DNA from: Candidatus Fimenecus excrementavium
GTDB taxonomy: Bacteria; Bacillota; Clostridia; Oscillospirales; Acutalibacteraceae
Assembly (NCBI GenBank): GCA_018712805.1
Contig: DVGI01000021.1
Coordinates: 1-64,000 of the forward strand
Reading direction: 5' to 3'
Length of the DNA: 64,000 bases
The translations under genes and the position numbers were made by a program. Below the pieces are notes generated by a model, which was not told the origin of the DNA, searched no databases, and saw only the letters and a program-made list of their open reading frames with translations. This document shows, one piece after another, positions 16,773-24,060 of the stretch (position 1 is the stretch's first letter; each line of letters starts with the position of its first letter).

Positions 16773-18272
16773 TTATTCCCCGGCGTGGGCGATGCCCAAA
16801 ATTTCCAGCTCTTTGTCTGTAAGGCCGATGCCGCGAAGCATCAGGCGGTTGCCGCGCAGCGAGTCAATGGAGTTTAACCCCATGCCGCCGAGCATTTCTT
16901 TCATTTCGTGGTTCCACGCGGAAATCAGGTTGACAACGCGCGGATACATTTCTTCCGGGTTCAGGCGTTCGGTAAGTTCCGGGCGCTGGGTCGCAATACC
17001 CCAGCTGCATTTGCCGGTGTGGCACTGTTGGCACATGTGGCAGCCCATAGCGATCAGCGGCGCCGTGGCGACATAAACCGCGTCCGCGCCGAGCGCAATG
17101 GCTTTGACAATGTCCGCCGAATTGCGGAACGAACCGGAAACGACCAGCGAAACCGAATTGCGGATGCTCTCATCCCGCAGTCTTTGGTCCACGGCAGCGA
17201 GCGCCAGTTCAATCGGAATACCGACATTGTCGCGAATGCGGGTCGGCGCCGCGCCTGTACCGCCGCGGAAACCGTCCATTACAATAATGTCCGCGCCCGC
17301 GCGCGCAACACCGGAAACAATCGCCGCGCAGTTGTGCACCGCCGCAATTTTAACCGCAACCGGTTTTTGATATTCAGTAGCTTCTTTTAACGACCAAATT
17401 AACTGCCGAAGGTCTTCAATCGAGTAAATATCATGGTGCGGGGCGGGGGAAATGGCGTCGCTGCCCGCCGGAATCATACGGGCGTTGCTGACTTCCACCG
17501 TCACCTTTTCGCCGGGCAAGTGACCGCCGATGCCGGGCTTTGCGCCCTGCCCGATTTTAATTTCAATGAAACGGCTGTTGTCGAGATACGCCTTGTGCAC
17601 GCCGAAACGGCCGGACGCGACCTGCACAACCGCGCAGTCGCCGAATTCCTTTAAGCCGGGGTGCATGCCGCCCTCACCGGTGTTGAAAAGCGTTCCGAGC
17701 TCCCGCGCCGCGAGCGCGAGCGTTTTTTGTGCGTTAAAAGAAATCGAGCCGAACGACATTGCGGAAAACATAATCGGGGTTTCCAATCGAATCTGCGGGG
17801 GCATGACGGTTTTCATCGCGCCGTTTTCGTCAAATTCGATTTTGTCGGGTTTTCTCCCTAAATAGGTGCGAATTTCCATCGGCTCGCGCAGCGGGTCAAT
17901 CGAGGGGTTGGTCACCTGGCTTGCGTTTAAAAGCATTTTGTCCCAATAAATGGGATAGGGCTTGTTGTTCGACATGCCCGAAAGCAAAACGCCGCCGGTT
18001 TCGGCCTGTTTTAAAATTTCCTTTTGCACCTGCGGCGTCCAGTTCGCGTGCGGTTTGTAAGCATCTTCATATTTTACAATCTGAATCGCGTGCGTCGGGC
18101 AGACCGCTACACAGCGGTGACAGGCGACGCATTTGCTGTCGTCTGCCAATACGGTTTTGCCGTCTTTGTCAAATGAATGTACACCGTAAGGGCACTGCTC
18201 CACACATTTCCCGCAGGAAATGCAGCGGCGCGCGTTACGGACAATTTCAAATTCGGGAACAATATAATTCAT
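16773..18272 (-). CDS. Glutamate synthase, FMN domain with 4Fe-4S ferredoxin module
   Basis: 499 residues. Two ferredoxin clusters are at the N-terminus (Cys17/20/23/27 and Cys48/51/54/58). They are followed by the FMN-binding TIM-barrel synthase domain (about 110-480) with MFSAMSFGSISFNAQ, GEGGMHPG, GGHLPGEKV and VMDGFRGGTGAAPTR, and a late Cys cluster (GCHMCQQCHTGKCSWGIATQ). It catalyses the reductive step from 2-oxoglutarate plus ammonia to glutamate; the ferredoxin module suggests ferredoxin or a separate flavoprotein as electron donor. Its ATG overlaps the end of the amidotransferase gene by four bases, and no NADPH beta subunit is in the window. Confidence 0.93.
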   Translation of the reverse strand: MNYIVPEFEIVRNARRCISCGKCVEQCPYGVHSFDKDGKTVLADDSKCVACHRCVAVCPTHAIQIVKYEDAYKPHANWTPQVQKEILKQAETGGVLLSGMSNNKPYPIYWDKMLLNASQVTNPSIDPLREPMEIRTYLGRKPDKIEFDENGAMKTVMPPQIRLETPIMFSAMSFGSISFNAQKTLALAARELGTLFNTGEGGMHPGLKEFGDCAVVQVASGRFGVHKAYLDNSRFIEIKIGQGAKPGIGGHLPGEKVTVEVSNARMIPAGSDAISPAPHHDIYSIEDLRQLIWSLKEATEYQKPVAVKIAAVHNCAAIVSGVARAGADIIVMDGFRGGTGAAPTRIRDNVGIPIELALAAVDQRLRDESIRNSVSLVVSGSFRNSADIVKAIALGADAVYVATAPLIAMGCHMCQQCHTGKCSWGIATQRPELTERLNPEEMYPRVVNLISAWNHEMKEMLGGMGLNSIDSLRGNRLMLRGIGLTDKELEILGIAHAGE

Positions 18273-19369
18273 TTTGCATCAGCCTCCTGTGCAAAAGGGA
18301 TAAATACGGGCGTGCCGCCTTCGACCGCCATGATTTTTTCGGGGTCGGGGCAAATCACGCGAATGGCGGATTCCTCCGAAGCGAAATAGGTCTTGGAGCC
18401 CTTTTCCGCCGTAATCAGCGAGCGCAGTTTCAGCCGGTCGTTGAGCGCCAAAAGGCCGTGCTTTGAGCCGACCAAAATGGAGAACGGACCGTTAATAAGC
18501 GCGCCGGAATACGTCGCGCGCAGGGCGGTGAACACGTCTTGCGCTTCTTTCGGCATGCGGTCAATGACCTCCCACTCGGGCGCGGCCAAAATGCTCGCGG
18601 CGGTGTCGAGGCGAAGCCCCTGCCGGCGTACCAACAGGTCAAAAAGATAGGTGATAACTTCGGTGTCGGTCTGCAAATTGCAGTGGTAGCCGAACTGCTC
18701 GACATAACGGCGGTTGGCGTCATAGCTCGAAATTTCCCCGTTGTGCACAATCGACCAGTCCAAAAGCGTGAACGGGTGCGCGCCGCCCCACCAGCCGGGC
18801 GTGTTGGTCGGGAAACGACCGTGTGCGGTCCAGGTGTGCGCTTCGTAAGTGTCGAGCATATAGTATTCGCCGACGTCCTCCGGGTAGCCGACCGCTTTAA
18901 AAGCGCCCATGTTTTTGCCGCTGGAAAAGACAAACGCGCCGGGAATATCGTTGTTGATGCGAATGACGCAGCGCGCGGTGTATTCTTCTTCGTCAAAATC
19001 GTTCTTTTTGATTTTGCTCGCCGGAACAGCGCCGAAATAACGCCAAATCAGCGGCGGATTTTCAATCGATTTCACCTTACGCGTCGGGATTTGTTCAAAG
19101 TTTTCCACATCAAAGTGGCGGAACAAAAATTCCTCGGTGCGAATACGCGCGTCGTTGTCGTCATAAAAAATATGAAACGCAAATAAATCCTTATATTCCG
19201 GGTAAATGCCGTAAGCGGCAAAGCCGCCGCCGAGTCCGTTGGAACGGTCGTGCATTAACGCAATGCTTTCAATAATATCCGTGCCGTCAAAGCAGGTGCC
19301 GCTGCGGTCGATAATCGCGGAAATGGCACAGCCGGACGGAATACGGACGTCGCCTTCTCGTTTGAGCAT
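18269..19369 (-). CDS. Glutamate synthase, class II glutamine amidotransferase subunit
   Basis: 366-residue Ntn-type glutaminase module that releases ammonia from glutamine. The likely nucleophile is Cys14 in PSGCAISAI, which implies removal of a 13-residue propeptide. Class II landmarks follow: HDRSNGLGGGFAAYG, AHGRFPTNTPGWWGGAHPF, VHNGEISSYDANRRY and LQTDTEV. ATG 19369 lies eight bases after AAGGAG; the GTG at 19378 is too close to that site. It is the first gene of the split glutamate synthase operon. Confidence 0.92.
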   Translation of the reverse strand: MLKREGDVRIPSGCAISAIIDRSGTCFDGTDIIESIALMHDRSNGLGGGFAAYGIYPEYKDLFAFHIFYDDNDARIRTEEFLFRHFDVENFEQIPTRKVKSIENPPLIWRYFGAVPASKIKKNDFDEEEYTARCVIRINNDIPGAFVFSSGKNMGAFKAVGYPEDVGEYYMLDTYEAHTWTAHGRFPTNTPGWWGGAHPFTLLDWSIVHNGEISSYDANRRYVEQFGYHCNLQTDTEVITYLFDLLVRRQGLRLDTAASILAAPEWEVIDRMPKEAQDVFTALRATYSGALINGPFSILVGSKHGLLALNDRLKLRSLITAEKGSKTYFASEESAIRVICPDPEKIMAVEGGTPVFIPFAQEADAK

Positions 19370-19412
19370 GAACAACACTCCTTACAGTTGGAAAATATGG
19401 CTCCAAATTCCA

Positions 19413-19446
19413 AAAATGAAAGTTTAAAGCGCAAAACTTTCATTTT
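19413..19446 (-). promoter_or_regulatory. 13-bp inverted repeat in the glutamate synthase leader
   Basis: A perfect 13-bp inverted repeat (19413-19425 and 19434-19446, 8-base loop) lies between the promoter and the first start codon. On the minus strand it is followed by TTTTT. It could be an AT-rich attenuator hairpin or a repressor operator. Confidence 0.55.
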
Positions 19447-19464
19447 AATGAAAACTTGTTTGCT

Positions 19465-19493
19465 ATTTTACCGTAATTCTGGCGGATTTGCAA
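19465..19493 (-). promoter_or_regulatory. Promoter of the glutamate synthase operon
   Basis: Minus strand TTGCAA (19488-19493), 17 bp, TAAAAT (19465-19470). Confidence 0.75.
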
Positions 19494-19665
19494 CAAATAA
19501 TTTCATATTCACCGCTGAAATTTTGAGAAAAGGCAGAACGCAAAAATCCAAAATCCACAAAAACCGCATTTTTGTCTATTTTGAACAAGGAACGATTCCC
19601 ACCTGACAAGAAAAATGTTCCAAAAACCGCCCGAGAATTTCTACACCGCCGAAAAACGGCGCCGC
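19494..19665. other. Divergent intergenic region, remainder
   Basis: Between the two divergent promoters I see AT-rich sequence without a credible gene, RNA structure or repeat. Confidence 0.5.
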
Positions 19666-19694
19666 TTTACAGGGCGCCTTATATATGGTATAGT
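19666..19694 (+). promoter_or_regulatory. Promoter of the first HTH-membrane gene
   Basis: TTTACA (19666-19671), 17 bp, TATAGT (19689-19694). The same two hexamers and spacer precede the paralogous gene at 20865. Confidence 0.8.
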
Positions 19695-19734
19695 GAAATC
19701 ACGGAAAAAATCCCAAAAACAGGGAGGCGAACGG

Positions 19735-20691
19735 ATGTCTACGCGTACTATCGCTAAGTTTCGCGCGGAGCACGAAATTTGGCGCAAAGATTTGGCAAAA
19801 GTTTTGGAAATGCCCGAAGAAGAACTCGAGCGCTTGGAAACGGCGGGGAAAGTCCCGCCCGAAATCGCGGCAAAAATTACCGAGGCTTATCACTTGCCGC
19901 CGGACTATTTCACGGTCGACTTTGAAGCGGAAGAAGTGAAGGCGCGCGAAGCCGTAAAAGCTTTGCCGCAATCGCCGTTTCGCTACTTTTTCGGCGTGTC
20001 GTTTGTGTGGCTGCTGCTCGTCGGCATTGTGAGCGCACTGGTGACCGTTCCGACAAGTATTTTTGCCGTGCTGGATTTTACCGTCGCGCCGTTTTTTACA
20101 TATCTCGAAATGTTTTGCGCCGCGGTGATTACGCTTGTATCCGGCATTTATTTAAGCAGCTATATCCGTAAAAAAACCAAGTTTTACGGCGATATTATTA
20201 ACTATGAATTTTTATATCCATATTTGTCGAGTATGGCGACGGCGTGGCTCGGCAGTTTGTATAACTTGCTTTGGCCTGTTTTTGCAAGCGAGGAACCCGC
20301 GTCTATATTTGCGTCGCTCGGGACTTTCTTTTTCGGAATGGCGGGCTTTGTTTTGAGCGCCTTATACACGGCGTGGCTTTTAGAAGCGGCGATTACCGAC
20401 CCCGGCAAAAAGAAAGATAAAATGCTTTATGGTTTATTCGGAACGGCCGTTGCCGCGCGCGTGCTGACATTCCTTTTGAATTTGGCGGCTTACGGCGTGA
20501 GAGACCGAAGCGGGTTGTTTTATGGCAACACGGCGTTGTCGTTCCTGCTTTTGGCGGCGGTGCTGGTCGGCGTTTTGGTAGGCGCGAAAAAAAGACCGAA
20601 CCTCGGAAAACTTTGGTTTGTTGCCCTGCCCGTAGCCGCAACCCTTTTGCCGGAGCTCGTTACCCTTGCCGCTTCTGCTTTCGGCGTATGA
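19735..20691 (+). CDS. XRE-like HTH fused to a polytopic membrane domain (paralogue 1)
   Basis: 318 residues. The N-terminus (about 4-60) reads like a Cro/C1-type helix-turn-helix: FRAEHEIWRKDLAKVLEMP, then EELERLETAGKVPPEIAAKI and the closing YHLPPDYF. A polytopic domain of about six or seven hydrophobic segments fills the rest (near 84-108, 118-142, 165-185, 200-228, 240-265, 275-290, 297-315). This suggests a membrane-tethered regulator, but the HTH is atypical and DNA binding is inference. Paralogue 2 follows after a terminator and its own promoter; similarity is strongest in the HTH (PPEIAxKIT, LPPDYF). Confidence 0.7.
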   Translation: MSTRTIAKFRAEHEIWRKDLAKVLEMPEEELERLETAGKVPPEIAAKITEAYHLPPDYFTVDFEAEEVKAREAVKALPQSPFRYFFGVSFVWLLLVGIVSALVTVPTSIFAVLDFTVAPFFTYLEMFCAAVITLVSGIYLSSYIRKKTKFYGDIINYEFLYPYLSSMATAWLGSLYNLLWPVFASEEPASIFASLGTFFFGMAGFVLSALYTAWLLEAAITDPGKKKDKMLYGLFGTAVAARVLTFLLNLAAYGVRDRSGLFYGNTALSFLLLAAVLVGVLVGAKKRPNLGKLWFVALPVAATLLPELVTLAASAFGV

Positions 20692-20720
20692 AAACCAAAA
20701 AATTAAAATTGAAACACATT

Positions 20721-20755
20721 AACCCTGCTGTTTAAAAAACAGCAGGGTTTTTCTT
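20721..20755 (+). terminator. Terminator between the two paralogues
   Basis: A perfect 13-bp stem (20721-20733 with 20737-20749) followed by a T run. Confidence 0.9.
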
Positions 20756-20793
20756 TATAGAAAGGATATATTCTGCAAATTTTTTGTATAAAC

Positions 20794-20822
20794 TTTACAA
20801 AAATAAACGAATATGATATAGT
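20794..20822 (+). promoter_or_regulatory. Promoter of the second HTH-membrane gene
   Basis: TTTACA (20794-20799), 17 bp, TATAGT (20817-20822). Confidence 0.8.
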
Positions 20823-20864
20823 TTTATTGGGCTGTTTTGAATCTTAATTAAGGAGAGGGATTTT

Positions 20865-21851
20865 ATGGCAACCAGAACTTTAGCACAATTCCGCGCCGAA
20901 CGACAACTTTGGCGAAAAGATGTTGCACAAACACTCGGCATAAGCGAAGAAGAGTTGGAAGTGTTGGAGCGTTCGTCAGAAGTGCCGCCCGAAATCGCGC
21001 AAAAAATCACCGCGGCTTACAACCTGCCGCCGGACTATTTCGCGGTGGATTTGGACGCTGTGGCGGCCGCCGCAGTACAGGCACAAAAGAAAGCGCCGCA
21101 AAACCCGCTCGCGTATTTTTACAAAGTGAGCTGGGTTTGGCAAATTTTAACTTTGCTGATTCTGAGCGTTGTAATCAGCGTCCCGGTTATTGTGCAGACC
21201 ATTTTGGGCGATGCACCCGATATTTTGACAGATATTTTCACCGTAATTTATCAGGCGCTCCTTTTAACCTCCGGCGCTTTGCTGTGTCGCTACATTTTGC
21301 AAAAAACTACCTTTGCCGGCGAAATAGCGAAAGTAAAATGGCTGTTGCTTCCGCTGGCGTATTTCGGCACGCAGGTGATAAGCGGAATAGCTTTGTTTTT
21401 CATGCCGACCGAGCAGGAATTAAGGGCGTCATTAGACAGCAGTATGTTCGCTTTTTTCGGCAGTATGGCAAGCGACTTTGTTTTTGGCGTTTTGGAACTG
21501 TTTCTTGTGCCGCTTTTTATGGCCGGCATTTTGTGGGTCGCTTCTATGGAAGACGGCGAAGCGCGCCGCAAAAAGCAAAAAATGTTGTTTTGGGCCATGT
21601 TTGCTTCCCTGACGCTTTATCGCGTGTTGTATGTGTTCTATTATCTGTTGATTGCGCAGAAAAGTGTAACGGCGTCGGTGTCCACCTGGGTTTGGCAGGC
21701 GGTTTGGTATTTGCTGACGGTTGCCGTTTTGTTCGCCGCGACATTCGGCCCGAAAAAATTGCCGAAGTACAATGCCGTGTGGCTTGTGGCGCTGCCGGTT
21801 GTCTATTATATGCTGTCATCGGTCATCAATCTTTTGCGCAGCATTTTCTAA
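20865..21851 (+). CDS. XRE-like HTH fused to a polytopic membrane domain (paralogue 2)
   Basis: 328 residues, same plan as the preceding gene: an HTH-like N-terminus (FRAERQLWRKDVAQTLGIS, then EELEVLERSSEVPPEIAQKI and YNLPPDYF), then several hydrophobic segments. Only 29 bp separate it from the response regulator gene behind it, with no terminator, so it is probably the first gene of an operon with the two-component system. It could sense a membrane signal and act together with, or be controlled by, that system; both are inference. ATG 20865 follows AAGGAGAGGG. Confidence 0.7.
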   Translation: MATRTLAQFRAERQLWRKDVAQTLGISEEELEVLERSSEVPPEIAQKITAAYNLPPDYFAVDLDAVAAAAVQAQKKAPQNPLAYFYKVSWVWQILTLLILSVVISVPVIVQTILGDAPDILTDIFTVIYQALLLTSGALLCRYILQKTTFAGEIAKVKWLLLPLAYFGTQVISGIALFFMPTEQELRASLDSSMFAFFGSMASDFVFGVLELFLVPLFMAGILWVASMEDGEARRKKQKMLFWAMFASLTLYRVLYVFYYLLIAQKSVTASVSTWVWQAVWYLLTVAVLFAATFGPKKLPKYNAVWLVALPVVYYMLSSVINLLRSIF

Positions 21852-21880
21852 TCCGCTAAAATTTTCTTGAGGGGACTTTT

Positions 21881-22591
21881 ATGCTTTCGGTTGCGATTTG
21901 TGACGATGAACCGGCGGTCTGCCGGGAAATAGAGGAACTGCTCGCCGGTCAGCTGGTGCGCGCCGACCTCGACGGGAACACGCGGGTGTTTTCCGACGGG
22001 GAAAGCTTGGTGCGCGCGTATGAGCGCGGCGAAGCGGATTTTCAAATCGTCTTTCTCGATATTAAAATGCAGGCGATGAACGGTATTTCCGCCGCGCGGG
22101 AAATCCGGCGCTATGACGAAAAGGTGCTGATTGTCTTTATCACCTCGTCGGCGGAATATGTGTTCCGCGGCTATGAGGTCAAAGCCTTTCGCTATATTTT
22201 AAAAACCGAACTGCATCAGGCGTTTCGCAAAATTTTCGAAGAATGTATGGAAGAACTGCGCGCCGACAGCCTGCGGCGGTTCTCGTTCCGGCTCGGGGCG
22301 GATACCGTCACGCTTGATTTGCGGGATATTTTGTATTTTGAAAGCAACCGCCGGCAAATTACGGTGCATGTCAAAACCGAGCAATACACCTTTTACGGCA
22401 AACTTGACGACATTGAACAAGAATTAAAGGGGCAGGATTTTGTGCGCTGTCACCAAAGTTTTTTGGTCAACGCCAAACAGATTAAAATTGTCGGCGGCAA
22501 TGCGTTGACCTTGCTTTCCGGCGAAACGCTTCCCGTGAGCAAAAGCCGGCGCGAAGCGGTACGCGACGCGAGCTTGTGGGCGATGAGGTAA
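21881..22591 (+). CDS. LytTR-family response regulator
   Basis: 236 residues. Receiver domain (1-120) with acidic pocket Asp8/Asp9 and phospho-acceptor Asp60 in FLDIKM; LytTR DNA-binding domain (about 135-235) with ILYFESNRRQITVH and FVRCHQSFLVNAKQI. It is of the AgrA/VirR type. The GHKL histidine kinase begins four bases after its stop, so they form a cognate pair. Genes controlled are unknown; no AgrD-like peptide gene was found nearby. Confidence 0.92.
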   Translation: MLSVAICDDEPAVCREIEELLAGQLVRADLDGNTRVFSDGESLVRAYERGEADFQIVFLDIKMQAMNGISAAREIRRYDEKVLIVFITSSAEYVFRGYEVKAFRYILKTELHQAFRKIFEECMEELRADSLRRFSFRLGADTVTLDLRDILYFESNRRQITVHVKTEQYTFYGKLDDIEQELKGQDFVRCHQSFLVNAKQIKIVGGNALTLLSGETLPVSKSRREAVRDASLWAMR

Positions 22592-22595
22592 AACG

Positions 22596-23948
22596 ATGTT
22601 TGAAACGGTATTGTTTAATATCATTAAGGCGCTGTCGTCGGTTTTTGAAATCGTGTTTGCCTTTATTTTGCTGTCGAGCTTTTTCGACAAAAAATATGTA
22701 AGTCCCTGGCCTCAGCGCGTGGCGTTTGTGCTTTCGGCGGGAATTATGTTCGCCTTGCAGGAAACCGGGCGCATCGGCGAGTTTAAAGTCCTTGCCGAAA
22801 TTTTGCTGGTGCTTGTGATTTCTTTCACCGTCTACACCGGCAAAAAGCGCGACCGGGTGGTTTTTCTGTTGGCGTTTTCTTTAATGCTGGCGCTTGCGGA
22901 TATTATGTCGGCGTTTGCGCTTTCGTGGATTGCCGACCGCGCGCCGTTTTTAGAGCGCGACGCCTTTTTCTTCCGGCTTTTAAATCTGGAACTGCCTTAT
23001 CTCATCATGCTTGCGGCAGTTTTGCTTTTGTGCGGCTTTATCCGCCGAAAAAGCGAGCATATCGAGTTTCGCTATTGGATTATGCTTTTAACCGTCCCCG
23101 CGATTACGATTATCACGCTGACGGTGTTCCAGTTTGCCTTGCAAAGCCTGCCGGAAGATGAGCAGATTCACAATTACATTTACGCCGCGGCGGCAGGGCT
23201 TTTGTTCATCACCGTGCTTGTGTTCGTGCTGTTTTCAAAGCTGCAAAATCAGCTTGCGATTGTGCGCGACAATCAGGAAATGAAACTGCAAATGGATTTG
23301 CAAAAACAGTCGGTCGAAAAAATGGAGACGGCATACAACCATACCCGCGCCCTGCGGCACGACTTAAAAAATCACCTGCGCTGTTTAAACGGGCTTTTGC
23401 AAAGCGGCGATTACGACGGCGCGCGGGCGTATTTAAAAACCATGCAGTCCGACATTGAGGACGCGACCTATTTCGCGGTCAGCGAAAATTCGGCAGTCGA
23501 CGCGATTTTAAACGAAAAACTGCTCGAAGCGCAAAACCAGCAAACCAATCTGCGGTTTGAAGTTGCCTCTTTGAAAAATACCCGTGCGAACGCGGTCGAT
23601 TTGTGTATTATTTTGAGTAACGCGCTCGACAATGCGCTCGAAGCCTGCGCGAAGATCCCGGACGTCGAAGAACGTTTTATTACGCTGAAAATCACCGAAT
23701 CGCCGGAAAGCCTTGTGATTTCCGTTGTGAACCCCGTCGAAAAAGAACCGGTGCGGCGCGGCCTTACGTTTGTCTCGACCAAAAAAGACGGCGCCAATCA
23801 CGGCATCGGCTTAAAAAGCATTCGCTCCACTGCCGAAAAATATCGCGGCGAAGTCCTCGCCCGCTGTGAACAAAAGCGGTTTACCCTGCTTGTACGGCTC
23901 AATTTCCCCGAAGACAGCCAAAAAGAACAAAAAACAGGTCAAAAATGA
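22596..23948 (+). CDS. GHKL sensor histidine kinase (AgrC-like)
   Basis: 450 residues. About six transmembrane helices fill the first 215 residues, as in peptide-sensing kinases. A cytoplasmic helix follows with phospho-acceptor His255 in ALRHDLKNHLRCLNG, then an ATPase domain with the N-box ILSNALDNALEA (339-350) and G-box NHGIGLKSI (401-409). It is the partner of the LytTR regulator just upstream. The ligand is unknown. Confidence 0.92.
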   Translation: MFETVLFNIIKALSSVFEIVFAFILLSSFFDKKYVSPWPQRVAFVLSAGIMFALQETGRIGEFKVLAEILLVLVISFTVYTGKKRDRVVFLLAFSLMLALADIMSAFALSWIADRAPFLERDAFFFRLLNLELPYLIMLAAVLLLCGFIRRKSEHIEFRYWIMLLTVPAITIITLTVFQFALQSLPEDEQIHNYIYAAAAGLLFITVLVFVLFSKLQNQLAIVRDNQEMKLQMDLQKQSVEKMETAYNHTRALRHDLKNHLRCLNGLLQSGDYDGARAYLKTMQSDIEDATYFAVSENSAVDAILNEKLLEAQNQQTNLRFEVASLKNTRANAVDLCIILSNALDNALEACAKIPDVEERFITLKITESPESLVISVVNPVEKEPVRRGLTFVSTKKDGANHGIGLKSIRSTAEKYRGEVLARCEQKRFTLLVRLNFPEDSQKEQKTGQK

Positions 23949-23973
23949 CAATTCGCAAATCATTTGCAAAAAA

Positions 23974-24016
23974 GATGCTATGTTTGTATCAGAGATACAG
24001 CATAGCATTTTTATTT
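23974..24016 (+). terminator. Terminator after the two-component genes
   Basis: Stem ATGCTATG/CATAGCAT (23975-23982 with 24001-24008) with inner GTATC/GATAC pairs, followed by TTTTATTTT. Confidence 0.85.
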
Positions 24017-24060
24017 TCTAAAATGGTTGTTCTTTACAGGAAAATAGGGGAGGTGTCGAC

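Noticed and set aside
22592..24060. AgrD-like signal peptide gene near the GHKL kinase
   Set aside because: No short frame with a Cys/Ser and an acidic tail was found between or around the kinase genes.
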